Origin: a bacterium
GTDB taxonomy: Bacteria; SZUA-182
DNA: 13,689 nucleotides
Reading direction: 5' to 3'
NCBI GenBank assembly: GCA_003230635.1
Contig: QIFF01000236.1
Coordinates: 1 to 13,689, forward strand
Shown: positions 5,719 to 13,689 of the stretch, piece by piece
Position numbering within the stretch: the first letter of the stretch is position 1
Layout: every line of letters starts with the position of its first letter
Program-made: the position numbers and the translations under genes
Notes under the pieces: generated by a model
The model's input: only the letters and a program-made list of their open reading frames with translations
The model's database searches: none
What the model was told of the DNA's origin: nothing

Positions 5719-7256
5719 ACAGACGGCACATGATAATAAATCTCTTATCCTTGCTTTTGGTCGCTGTCCCGCTTAAAGCCATGGGGGCTGATTACGGACA
5801 GATGAAGGGCCAATTCAAAAATTATGATTCCCCGGCGTATTACAAAAGTAACCTGGTTGCCGAAGAATTTGCGGAAGAAAAGACGGCTATTACTCCCGGG
5901 GAATTAGCCTTAAAGGAAGAGGAACTGGCCAAGCTCAAGGCCCGCTGGGACAGCCTGATAGAGAAGGCGGCAGCGGATAAAAGCTTCTTTGACTTTGAGA
6001 GCGGGCAAGCCAAACAAATAAGAAAAATCGCTCGCACAGAACAAATCAAGGAGGTACTGCAAAAAGAACTGAGTTTGGAAATCCTGATTGCGGCTGCCTT
6101 TGAACGCAATCCGGGCTTACAGAGCGCCAAAAAGGACTGGTCGGCAACCCTGGAGCGCTACAGCCAGGCTACCTCCCTGGATAATATTATGCAGCAGTAT
6201 AGCGCCTTTATCAAAGAACTCAATACCAGGATAGGCAGCCGGCGCCAAAAGCAAACGCTCTCGCAGCAATTCCCCTTTCCGGGCACTTTAAGCCTGAAAG
6301 GGGATATTGTTACTAAGGAAGTCAATATTGCCCGTGAGAACTACCGCATTGTGCTGCGCGACCTGATTACCCAACTTAAACTGGCTTACTATGAGCTTGT
6401 CTATCTTGGCGAGGCTGTTCGGATTAGCGATGAAAACTTGAAACTCCTCAAACACCTGGAAAGCACCGCCTTTGTGAAATACAAGACCGGCCAGGCCGGT
6501 TACAGTGACGTAATCAAGGTGCAGGTCAAAATTTCCAAACTGGACAACGACATAATTACCTTAAAGGAAGAGCGCAAGACCGTGGTTGCCAAGCTGAACC
6601 AATTGCTGAACCTGCCTTCCCAGTTTGCCCTGGGTTTACCCCAACCCATAGCCTTGCGGGATACGGGATTATCCCTGGACAAGCTTTCTCAATTGGGGCT
6701 GGAAAAGCAGCAGGAAATCAAGCGCTTGAAGTTGGAAATTGAGCGTACCAATCTGGCGATTGAACTGGCGGAAAAGAAATTCTACCCTGATTTTACCCTG
6801 GGCTTCAGTTATTTTGAGGATAAAGCCGGCAACCTGGTGGGGGTAGCCAAGCAGAAGGAAACCTTCAGCCTGAAGCCCGCCGCTAAGACCCAATTCTGGT
6901 TTGGCAAGAACGAGGCTTACATTCGTGAGGCGCGTTTAAAATATCAAGCCCTGCAGGACCAATTGACCTCACTGCAAGACAAGCTGCGCTATGCGGTCAA
7001 GGAGCACTACTTTCATCTGGACACCGCCAAGAGAAATGTTGTCCTTTACCGTGATTCACTTTTGAGGCTGGCCCAGAATGCCCTCCAGGCGGCGGAAACC
7101 GAGTACCTGGCCGGCAAGATTGACTTTCTGAACGTCCTGGATGCACAAGCGGTTTGGCTGGACTATAGCCTGCTTTACCACCGCTCGCTGCGCGACCAGA
7201 ACCAGAGTATGGCTAAATTGGAGCAGGTGATTGGAGTAGGGGCTTTAGCCCCGTGA
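5715..7256 (+). CDS. TolC/CusC-type outer-membrane factor 2, with a long N-terminal extension
   Basis: I start it at the ATG at 5715, preceded by GGAAGGGGGG and overlapping the stop of the previous gene (ATGA), so the two are translationally coupled. The product is 513 residues. A signal peptide (INLLSLLLVAVPLKAMGA) is followed by about 90 residues not seen in the first paralogue. These are mostly charged helix and probably coiled coil (ELALKEEELAKLKARWDSL). From about residue 118 it is a standard outer-membrane efflux protein: SLEILIAAAFERNPGLQSAK, YSAFIKELNTRIGSRRQKQT, LSQQFPFPGTLSLKGDIV, and at the end EYLAGKIDFLNVLDAQAVWL. It should form the trimeric outer-membrane channel that docks to the CusB-like adaptor. 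As the intact copy, it could replace the broken first paralogue. The C-terminus is encoded by a short GC hairpin (7239-7252). Confidence 0.92.
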   Translation: MNRRHMIINLLSLLLVAVPLKAMGADYGQMKGQFKNYDSPAYYKSNLVAEEFAEEKTAITPGELALKEEELAKLKARWDSLIEKAAADKSFFDFESGQAKQIRKIARTEQIKEVLQKELSLEILIAAAFERNPGLQSAKKDWSATLERYSQATSLDNIMQQYSAFIKELNTRIGSRRQKQTLSQQFPFPGTLSLKGDIVTKEVNIARENYRIVLRDLITQLKLAYYELVYLGEAVRISDENLKLLKHLESTAFVKYKTGQAGYSDVIKVQVKISKLDNDIITLKEERKTVVAKLNQLLNLPSQFALGLPQPIALRDTGLSLDKLSQLGLEKQQEIKRLKLEIERTNLAIELAEKKFYPDFTLGFSYFEDKAGNLVGVAKQKETFSLKPAAKTQFWFGKNEAYIREARLKYQALQDQLTSLQDKLRYAVKEHYFHLDTAKRNVVLYRDSLLRLAQNALQAAETEYLAGKIDFLNVLDAQAVWLDYSLLYHRSLRDQNQSMAKLEQVIGVGALAP

Positions 7257-7260
7257 GTCA

Positions 7261-7315
7261 TGTAGGGGCAGACCTCTGTGTCTGCCCAGGGCGGACAGAG
7301 ACGTCCGCCCCTACA
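7261..7315. repeat. Palindromic double-hairpin repeat (cruciform/MITE-like)
   Basis: The outer arms TGTAGGGGCAGAC (7261-7273) and GTCCGCCCCTACA (7303-7315) pair with one mismatch. Inside, two perfect 8-bp hairpins follow each other: GGGCAGAC/GTCTGCCC (7266-7287) and GGGCGGAC/GTCCGCCC (7289-7310), each with a six-base loop. From memory, this 'GTAGGGGC-GGAC...GTCCGCCC' family is dispersed between genes in many anaerobic Firmicutes and other genomes. It fills almost the whole gap between two operon genes and ends just before the ribosome binding site of the adaptor gene, so it could affect message processing or stability. It is not followed by a T-run and is not an obvious terminator. Confidence 0.75.
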
Positions 7316-7329
7316 CAAGGGGAATTGAG

Positions 7330-9306
7330 ATGAAAGAGTTTATCGAGAACAACTGGAAAATCCTGCTGGCACTGCTGGGGGCGTTGCTGCTGGGGATGGG
7401 GTTGAACTACCTGTTTAGCCCTGGTGCACCTTCTCCTGGACAGCAAACCTCCCAGGCAGGGGCTGAAAAAACCGAGCGAAAAATCAGGCACTGGACTTGT
7501 TCCATGCACCCGCAAATCAAGCAGTCCGGCCCCGGCAAATGCCCCATCTGTGGAATGGACTTAATCCCTATCTATGACGACGCCGGGGATGAAGGGGGAG
7601 AGGTGTCCTTGAAACTGGGCAAGCGGGCACAAGTGCTGGCTGCGGTGGCTACTACCGAAGTAGCCCGCCGCCCCCTGCGCAAGGAAATTTATACCGTGGG
7701 CAAAATGGATTACGATGAAGGCAGCCTGGCCTATGTTTCCGCTTGGATTGGGGGGCGGATTGACAAGCTCTTCGCCGATTTCACCGGCATCCAGGTTAAA
7801 AAGGGGGAGCATCTGGTGCTGCTGTATAGCCCGGAGTTGATGAGCGCTCAGGAGGAGTACCTGCTGGCGCTGCGCGACCGGCAGCGGGTCAAGGGGCAAT
7901 CTTCCCAGATTGCCACTATGTCCAAAAACACCCTGGCTGCGTCCCGGGAGAAATTGCTCCTCTATGGGATTACCAAAAAACAGCTCAAACAGATTGAGCG
8001 CAAAGGCAAGGTGCAAACCCATCTGACGATTTATGCCCCCATCAGCGGTACGGTAATCCACAAGAAAGCCCTGGAGGGGATGTATGTCAAGACCGGCGAC
8101 CAGATTTACACCATTGCCGATTTATCCCACCTCTGGCTCTATCTGGATATTTATGAGTACGACCTGGCCTGGATTAAGTTTGGCCAGCCGGTGGAAGTAA
8201 GCACCGAAGCTTACCCTGGAGAGACCTCCCGCGGCACGGTTACCTTTATTGATCCCTTCTTGAACGAGAAGACCAGAACCGTTAAGGTGCGGGTAAACGT
8301 ACCTAATCCGGAGGGGCGCTTGCGCCCGGGGATGTACGCCAACGCCCGCATCAAGGTACAGATTAACGAGGCCGGCCAGGTGGTGGTAGCCGGGTTGGAA
8401 GGCAAATACATGGGCCCCATGCATCCGGAAATTGTTCGGGACAAACCGGGCAAGTGCCCCATCTGCGGTATGGATTTGGAGCTGATTGGGGGTGTGGCAG
8501 GCGAATTTGCGACGCATGAGCCGGGGCAAGCGCCTGCTTTGCTTTCTATCCCCCGCAGTGCGGTGCTGGATACGGGCAAGCGCAAGCTGGTCTATGTGGA
8601 GTTGGCCCCGGGCAAATACAGCCCGCGGGAGGTTAGACTGGGGCCGGCGGCCGGTGATTATTATCCGGTAGTTGAGGGGTTGAAAGAGGGCGAGCGGGTG
8701 GTGACCTCGGGCAATTTCCTGATTGATTCGCAGATGCAACTGGCCGGCAAGCCCAGCCTGATGTTCCCGGAAGGCTCAGCGATTGATATTCACGCCGCTA
8801 TGGGGCATGGGGGTGGTTCAAAACCGAAGACTTCTACTAAGAAGCACAGTTCCAAATTGAAGGTCCCTGTCGGGGTGCTTAAGGCTGTCGGACAGTTACT
8901 GCCGCCCTATTACGGTGCTCAAAGGGTGCTGGCCCAGGATTCACTTGACGGGCTTGCGGATAAGCGCAAGCAGTTACAAGAACAAATTCCAAAGCTGACT
9001 GGACAAGCGCAAGATTTGCCTGCCGCTCATCGCAAGCATTTCAAGATGGCAGTGGACAAGTTAGATAAGTCCCTCAATTCGTGGGGAGTTAAGGACATCA
9101 AAACGGCTCGCCGGGGATTTGAAGCTATATCCTCAGGCATGATTGCCCTGGTGCAGGACTTTTATCAGGGGCAATCCGGGGCGGAAACGATCAATAAGTT
9201 TTACTGCTCCATGCGGCCGGGCTATTGGTTACAAGCAGATAAAGATACCCGTAATCCTTATTATGGTTCAGCCATGCTCAAGTGCGGCGAATTGGTAAAG
9301 AAATAA
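7330..9306 (+). CDS. cusB: CusB-like RND periplasmic adaptor with two metal-binding motifs and a C-terminal DUF3347
   Basis: A 658-residue adaptor; AAGGGGAATTGAG precedes the ATG. An N-terminal membrane anchor spans about 11-29. A first heavy-metal-binding motif, WTCSMHP...GKCPICGMDLIPI, covers 55-81 (Cys57, His60, Cys71, Cys74). Then come the adaptor core (about 95-350) with barrel-sandwich halves (AWIGGRIDKLFADFTGIQVK; YAPISGTVIHKKALEGMYVK) and helical hairpin. A second metal motif (YMGPMHP...GKCPICGMDLEL, 360-384) is inserted before the membrane-proximal domain and has Gly362 where the first Cys is expected. Residues about 486-506 are a His/Lys/Ser linker. A DUF3347 domain (about 516-658) ends in FYCSMRPGYWLQ and NPYYGSAMLKCG. 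E. coli CusB is much shorter and works with a separate CusF, so the extra modules probably provide built-in periplasmic metal capture. Copper or silver is the likely substrate by family, not proven here. Confidence 0.93.
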   Translation: MKEFIENNWKILLALLGALLLGMGLNYLFSPGAPSPGQQTSQAGAEKTERKIRHWTCSMHPQIKQSGPGKCPICGMDLIPIYDDAGDEGGEVSLKLGKRAQVLAAVATTEVARRPLRKEIYTVGKMDYDEGSLAYVSAWIGGRIDKLFADFTGIQVKKGEHLVLLYSPELMSAQEEYLLALRDRQRVKGQSSQIATMSKNTLAASREKLLLYGITKKQLKQIERKGKVQTHLTIYAPISGTVIHKKALEGMYVKTGDQIYTIADLSHLWLYLDIYEYDLAWIKFGQPVEVSTEAYPGETSRGTVTFIDPFLNEKTRTVKVRVNVPNPEGRLRPGMYANARIKVQINEAGQVVVAGLEGKYMGPMHPEIVRDKPGKCPICGMDLELIGGVAGEFATHEPGQAPALLSIPRSAVLDTGKRKLVYVELAPGKYSPREVRLGPAAGDYYPVVEGLKEGERVVTSGNFLIDSQMQLAGKPSLMFPEGSAIDIHAAMGHGGGSKPKTSTKKHSSKLKVPVGVLKAVGQLLPPYYGAQRVLAQDSLDGLADKRKQLQEQIPKLTGQAQDLPAAHRKHFKMAVDKLDKSLNSWGVKDIKTARRGFEAISSGMIALVQDFYQGQSGAETINKFYCSMRPGYWLQADKDTRNPYYGSAMLKCGELVKK

Positions 9307-9330
9307 CCTGCCCCCAAAAGGAGACAAGAA

Positions 9331-9915
9331 ATGAAGAAGACACTGGGTACTTTAATACTCATTTCAGGAATAATCACCCTCAACCAATCCCCATCCCAGG
9401 CTAGTGGCAGTTTATGGGAGCACAAAATGGGAGAAATTATTAACAGTTACTTGAAAATCCGCTCCCAACTGGCTGCTGATTCTCTGGAGGGGGTGGGGGC
9501 CGAGGCCTGGAATATTGCCAAGGCCTCCGAGGCCATCCAGGAGATAATTAGCAGCATCAGTCACGATGCCAGGTTACAGCAATTTCACTCCCAGGTTGAT
9601 GTTCAAACCATTGCTAAACACGCCAAAATGCTTCATGGGCAGGATATTGAAGCTGTGCGCAAGCATTTCAAACCATTGAGTGAGCCGATTAGAAAGTATG
9701 TGGAGCTCTTCGGCAAGCCGGAGAATGTGGCAGGGGAGGTGTATATTTACCACTGCCCAATGTATCCAGGCGATTGGCTGCAGAAAGATAAGAATACTGG
9801 TAATCCGTACTATGGGAAAAAGATGCTCAAGTGCGGTAATCTGGTGGGAGAAAGCAGCAGTCACAAGGCACATGAGCATAAGCACTATATGGAAGGTATG
9901 GAACACAAGCATTAA
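9331..9915 (+). CDS. Periplasmic DUF3347 protein with His-rich C-terminus
   Basis: A 194-residue protein with AAGGAG shortly before the ATG and a signal peptide (TLGTLILISGIITL, cleavage near SQA at 22-24). The body is a helical DUF3347 domain with the signature IYHCPMYPGDWLQ (139-150) and NPYYGKKMLKCG (158-169). Cys142, Met144, Met165 and Cys168 are candidate Cu(I) ligands. The last 17 residues carry six histidines (HKAHEHKHYMEGMEHKH). The domain is homologous to the C-terminus of the upstream adaptor, so the operon holds both a fused and a free copy. By position and residues it probably acts as a periplasmic metal chaperone or buffer comparable in role to CusF. That role is inferred, since the biochemistry of DUF3347 is not established as far as I know. 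Confidence 0.88.
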   Translation: MKKTLGTLILISGIITLNQSPSQASGSLWEHKMGEIINSYLKIRSQLAADSLEGVGAEAWNIAKASEAIQEIISSISHDARLQQFHSQVDVQTIAKHAKMLHGQDIEAVRKHFKPLSEPIRKYVELFGKPENVAGEVYIYHCPMYPGDWLQKDKNTGNPYYGKKMLKCGNLVGESSSHKAHEHKHYMEGMEHKH

Positions 9916-9950
9916 GGGCACCCTTAAAAGTTCCTATGGAGGGGAGAAAG

Positions 9951-10313
9951 ATGAAGTCTAGGAGCAAGAGATTGATATTGATAACTGTCGGGGTATGGTT
10001 GTTGGCGGCTGCTTGTGCCGCCCCCCGGCCTGTCCCCAACTGGACTTTCTGGAAAGATTTTTCAGTGATGACCAAAAGCGCGGCCGACCATCTGGCTATT
10101 GCGGCTTCCTATCGCCAGAGCGCCCGGGATTATAGGCAGATTGCCCAAGAACATGAGCGCATGAAAGCAGAATATGCAGAATATGACGATGACGTGGCTG
10201 TGTTTATGCAAGCCCATTGTGATGGGCTGGTTAAGAAATATCACGGCCTGGCGAAAGAAATGGAAGTCATGGCCCAAGAGCACGAAAAGCTGGCTGCATT
10301 GGCAGAGAGGTAA
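9951..10313 (+). CDS. Small probable lipoprotein of the efflux operon
   Basis: I start at the ATG at 9951, because GGAGGGGAG (9938-9946) lies at the right distance; an ATG at 9936 would overlap that site. The product is 120 residues. Its N-terminus has two basic clusters, a hydrophobic core (LILITVGVWLLAAA) and Cys22 followed by AAPRP, which fits a lipoprotein signal, although the lipobox (AAAC) is not the strongest. The rest is all-helical and charged, with a repeated pattern 'A-x-x-Y/H-x-x-x-A' (DHLAIAASYRQSARDYRQIA; KKYHGLAKEMEVMAQEHEKL), many Met/His residues and one further Cys at 90. I do not recognise a named family. Similar small helical proteins accompany copper-efflux genes, so an accessory envelope role in metal handling is the best guess. 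Confidence 0.8.
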   Translation: MKSRSKRLILITVGVWLLAAACAAPRPVPNWTFWKDFSVMTKSAADHLAIAASYRQSARDYRQIAQEHERMKAEYAEYDDDVAVFMQAHCDGLVKKYHGLAKEMEVMAQEHEKLAALAER

Positions 10314-10329
10314 AATAAGGGAATAACCC

Positions 10330-13300
10330 ATGATCAACAAACTAATCCGCTACTGCCTGGAAAACTCCTTTGTGGTTTTTGTCCTGACCCTGGTGGTAAT
10401 TGGTGTGGGCTGGTATTCCCTGACCAACATCCCGGTGGATGCCATCCCTGACATCGGGGAGAACCAGTCCATCGTCTTCACTGACTGGCCGGGCCGGGAT
10501 CCCCAGACAATGGAAGACCAGGTTACCTATCCCTTGACAACCAGCCTGGAAGGGGTGCCGGGTGTTAAGGTGATTCGCTCCTTTTCCGGTTTTGGCTTTT
10601 CAACAATCTATATAATTTTTGAGGACGATATAGATTTTTACTGGGCGCGCTCCCGGGTGCTGGAGCGGATGAACGTGGCCCAGCAGTGGCTGCCTGACGG
10701 GGTGGTGCCGGTCTTGGGGCCGGACGCTACTGCCCTGGGGCAGGTTTTCTGGTACACGGTAGAAGGTGAAGGCTATGATCTGGGGCAGTTGCGCTCTATC
10801 CAGGACTGGTATGTGCGCTACCAGTTAAACGCCGTCAAGGGGGTGTCTGAGGTAGCCTCGGTCGGGGGGTATGTCAAGCAGTACCAAATCGATGTTGACC
10901 CTAATAAAATGCTGGCGCACGGGGTCAAGCTGTCTGATGTTTATATGGCGGTGCGCCGCTCCAATGTTGATGTGGGGGCTAAAGTAGTTGAAAACTACGG
11001 CATGGAATACATCATCCGCGGGGTAGGATTCGTCAAGACGGTGCAGGATGTAGAAAATATTGTGGTCAAGGCCGCCGAGGGCACACCGATTTTTGTCAAG
11101 AATGTGGCGACGGTTACCCTGGGGCCTGACTTTCGCCGGGGGGCCTTGGATAAGGAAGGGGCTGAGGTAGTGGGTGGGGTGGTCACCATGCGTTACGGAG
11201 AAAACCCCCTGGCGGTGATTAAAAGGGTTAAGGAAAAAATCAAGGAGATTGAGCCCGGCTTGCCGCAGGGGATAAAAATTGTGCCCTTTTACGACCGCAC
11301 TACCTTGATCCACGAAACCATTGATATGCTCAAAGAAGCGCTGACGGAAGAAATGCTGATTACCGTCTGTGTGGTAGTTTTATTCCTGCTTCATTTGCGC
11401 AGTTCGTTGATTATCTGCGTGACCCTGCCCCTGGCGGTGCTGCTGGCCTTTATCGCCATGTACAACTTAAAAATCGATGCCAACATCATGTCCCTGGCCG
11501 GGATTGCCATTGCGGTTGGCACCCTGGTGGACATGGGAATTATCATGACCGAGAATATTTACCGCCACCTCACTGAAAGCGATGGCTCCAAGACACGCCT
11601 GGTAGTGGTTTATGAAGCGGCCAGTGAGGTGGGCGGCGCCATCCTGACTGCGGTCGCCACCACCATCATTACCTTTATCCCGGTCTTCTTTATGGAAAGC
11701 CAGGAGGGTAAATTATTCAGGCCGCTGGCCTGGACAAAGACCTTCTGCCTGTTTGCCTCGGTCTTCATTGCCGTGACCCTGGTGCCGGTAATGTGCAACT
11801 TGTTTTTGAAAGATATAAAACTCAAACGCAAGGGCAGCCTCTGGGTAACAGGCGCTGCCGCTTTGATGGCCTATCTGTTTATCCGCTTCGGGGTGTTGAA
11901 ATTTTATAACCCTTTTCCCCAGACCCCTTTCTGGTTGACAGGCTTAGGCGCAGCGGGCATAGCGGCGATAATCGCCTATATCATTACCCAGGAGCGCCTG
12001 GTGCCCATGGATGAGAGCCGGATATCCCAATTTATCGTCACCCGCTATGAACCGATCATCAGATGGGTGTTGGAGCATAAGATGTTGTTTCTGGCGCTTC
12101 CCTTGACCATTGGCGCTTCCCTTGACCATTGCCATCATCGGGTTTACCATCTGGCTGGGGGTGGGCACGGTATTTTATCCCGTAAAAGCGAGCTTACAAA
12201 CAGTAGGCTTAGATTTGAATAAATTCACCCCCTGGGTGGCTCTGGAACACAAGTTTCCCGGCATCGGGCGTGAGTTCATGCCCGCTCTGGATGAGGGTTC
12301 CTTCCTATATATGCCCTCATTGCTGCCGGCCGCCAGCCTGACCCAGGTAATGGAGGTTATGAAGAAGCAGGATACCTTGATGAAGCAAATCCCGGAGGTG
12401 GAATCGGTGGTGGGTAAACTGGGGCGCGTCGAATCGGCCCTTGACCCGGCCCCGGTGGGGATGATAGAAACAGTAGTCAACTTAAAGCCCAAGAGCCGGT
12501 GGCGGATGATTTCCGTCAAGCGCTGGCATTCCGGGCTGCCGGATTTTGCCCGGGGAATTCTGGCCTGGGTTTGGCCGGAGGAACGGCGGATTACCAAAAA
12601 CGAAATTTTGCAGGAATTGCGCAAAAACACTGCCATCACCGGAGTGGCCCCCACCTGGCTGCAGCCCATTCAGACACGGGTGGTAATGCTTCAGTCCGGC
12701 TTGCGGGCTATGATGGGGGCTAAAATCTTTGGCGATAACCTCAAAGAGATTGAGCGTGTCGGCCTGGAGTTGGAGGGGATTTTAAAACAGGTGCCGGGGG
12801 CGGTGGATGTGATTGCCGACCGCATCGTAGGCAAACCCTACATTGAGTTCCACGTTGACCGCGAGGCGGTGGCACGCTACGGGGTCAGGCTCCAGGACGT
12901 ACAGGACGTGATTGAAACCGCCATTGGGGGCATGAACCTCACCTGGACGGTAGAGGGGCGGGAACGATACCCGGTGCGGGTAAGATACCTGCGCGAGCTG
13001 CGGGATAATTTTGAAACACTACCCAAAATTCTAGTGCCTACCCCGGACGGGGCGCAGATTCCCATCTCCCAGGTGGTGGATATAAAATACGTGATTGGCC
13101 CGGCTACCATTAAGAGCGAAAATACCCTGCTGGTGGGCTATGTAACCTTCAACACCCGCGACCGGGATGAGGTGAGCGTGGTGGAGGACGCCCAGAAACT
13201 GGTAGCCGCCAAAATCGCCGCCGGCGAATTCAAGCTGCCCAAGGGCTATTACATCAAATGGGCCGGCCAGTTTGAAAACCAAGTGCGGGCCAACAGACGC

Positions 13301-13689
13301 TTGGCGATTCTTTTGCCGATCTGCCTGTTTATAAACTTCTTTATCATCTACCTGGGCTTCAAGAGCGTTCCTTTGAGCCTGGTAATTTTCACCGCCATTC
13401 CGGTCAGTATGGCCGGCGGCTTTATTCTCCTGGCCCTGTTCGGCTACAACCTGAGCGTAGCCGTCTGGGTAGGCTTTATCGCCCTGGCAGGGATTGCCGT
13501 AGATGATGGAGTAGTAATCGCCACCTACATGAAGCAGACCTTTGCCGCCCACCCCATTACCTGCATTCAGGACATCCGTGAAGCCACTATCCTGGCCGGC
13601 AAGCGCCGCATCCGTCCGGTTCTGATGACCACCTTCACCACCGTGCTGGCCCTGACCCCAATTCTGCTAAGCACCGGCCGCGGCTCGGA
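10330..13689 (+). pseudogene. cusA: CusA-like heavy-metal RND pump, frameshifted and cut by the window edge
   Basis: The inner-membrane proton/metal antiporter of the operon (HME-RND family). A weak AAGGG precedes the ATG, 16 bases after the lipoprotein stop. TM1 is at about 13-30. The porter domain follows, then TM2-TM6 with GIAIAVGTLVDMGIIMTENI, whose Asp401 and Glu408 fit the TM4 proton-relay motif. At 12092-12131 a 19-bp tandem duplication shifts the frame, and the first frame stops at 12222 after 630 codons. In the other frame the protein continues without damage to the window end: IIGFTIWLGVGTVFYPVKAS, EFMPALDEGSFLYMPSLLPA, RVVMLQSGLRAMMGAKIFGD, GFIALAGIAVDDGVVIATYM, ending in ALTPILLSTGRGS near TM11-12. 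Probably about 60-70 residues are missing. It has two extra hydrophobic helices (about 504-522 and 534-553) compared with E. coli CusA. As sequenced, no full-length pump would be made. Confidence 0.92.
12092..12131 (+). repeat. 19-bp tandem duplication causing a frameshift in the pump gene
   Basis: TGGCGCTTCCCTTGACCAT occurs at 12092-12110 and 12111-12129, with two further matching bases (TG). Deleting one copy reads LFLALPLTIAIIGFTIWLG, a normal transmembrane segment, and restores the frame through to the window end. Confidence 0.97.

Noticed and set aside
7239..7252. GGGGC-TTTA-GCCCC hairpin at the end of the second outer-membrane factor gene
   Set aside because: It is five base pairs inside the coding end, without a T-run. 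Transcription must continue to the adaptor gene, so a terminator role is unlikely.
8122..8739. Long minus-strand open frame (about 205 codons) opposite the adaptor gene
   Set aside because: It is a shadow of a confidently identified gene, with low-complexity His/Arg/Gln-rich translation and no recognisable domain. The same applies to minus-strand frames at 7561-8061, 10825-11313 and 13031-13552.
1..13689. CRISPR array, tRNA, rRNA or insertion sequence
   Set aside because: No regularly spaced repeats, cloverleaf, rRNA stretch or transposase-like frame was seen on either strand.

Overview
The window appears to come from a diderm (outer-membrane-bearing) bacterium. The evidence is two TolC-type outer-membrane factors, an RND periplasmic adaptor, an RND pump, signal peptides and a probable lipoprotein. 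The style of the genes, the very G-rich Shine-Dalgarno sequences and a palindromic repeat whose type I associate from memory with anaerobic Firmicutes suggest an anaerobe. A diderm Firmicute or a deltaproteobacterium-like lineage would fit, but the sequence alone does not settle this.

Left part (1-3543). The tail of a LysM-like cell-wall protein (1-198) is followed by a short repeat-like spacer. Next comes an AT-rich accessory gene of unknown function (308-1240) that ends in a 16-bp tandem repeat. A BRO-N/antirepressor-type gene (1373-2278) is tightly coupled to methylthioadenosine phosphorylase mtnP (2282-3136), and a receiver-only response regulator (3163-3543) follows.

Middle (3544-4352). 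On the minus strand lies a small metal-type regulatory unit: an ArsR-family repressor whose C-terminus carries C-x-C-x-C, followed by a 22-codon mini-gene (3608-3676) that carries CGCGC and has an almost perfect ribosome binding site. A consensus sigma-70 promoter with an overlapping dyad sits in front of arsR. A second dyad of the same 22-bp architecture sits between arsR and the mini-gene.

Right part (4309-13689). A heavy-metal (probably Cu/Ag) RND efflux operon is preceded by a textbook sigma-54 promoter (TGGCAC-N5-TTGCA) with TGT-N10-ACA-like upstream sites. Gene order is: outer-membrane factor 1 (frameshifted), outer-membrane factor 2, CusB-like adaptor with two metal-binding YHS-like motifs and a C-terminal DUF3347, stand-alone DUF3347 protein with a His-rich tail, small lipoprotein, and CusA-like pump (frameshifted, running off the window). 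Together they would form a trans-envelope pump plus periplasmic metal-handling proteins.

The most unusual feature is that three genes carry short direct tandem duplications: about 16 bp x2.8 at 1225, exactly 16 bp x2 at 4663, and 19 bp x2.1 at 12092. In the last two, removing one copy restores a full-length open frame. In the first, removing two units opens a 31-residue extension. Two hits fall in the same efflux operon. This could be recent decay, reversible on/off switching, or a sequence/assembly problem, and it should be examined first.
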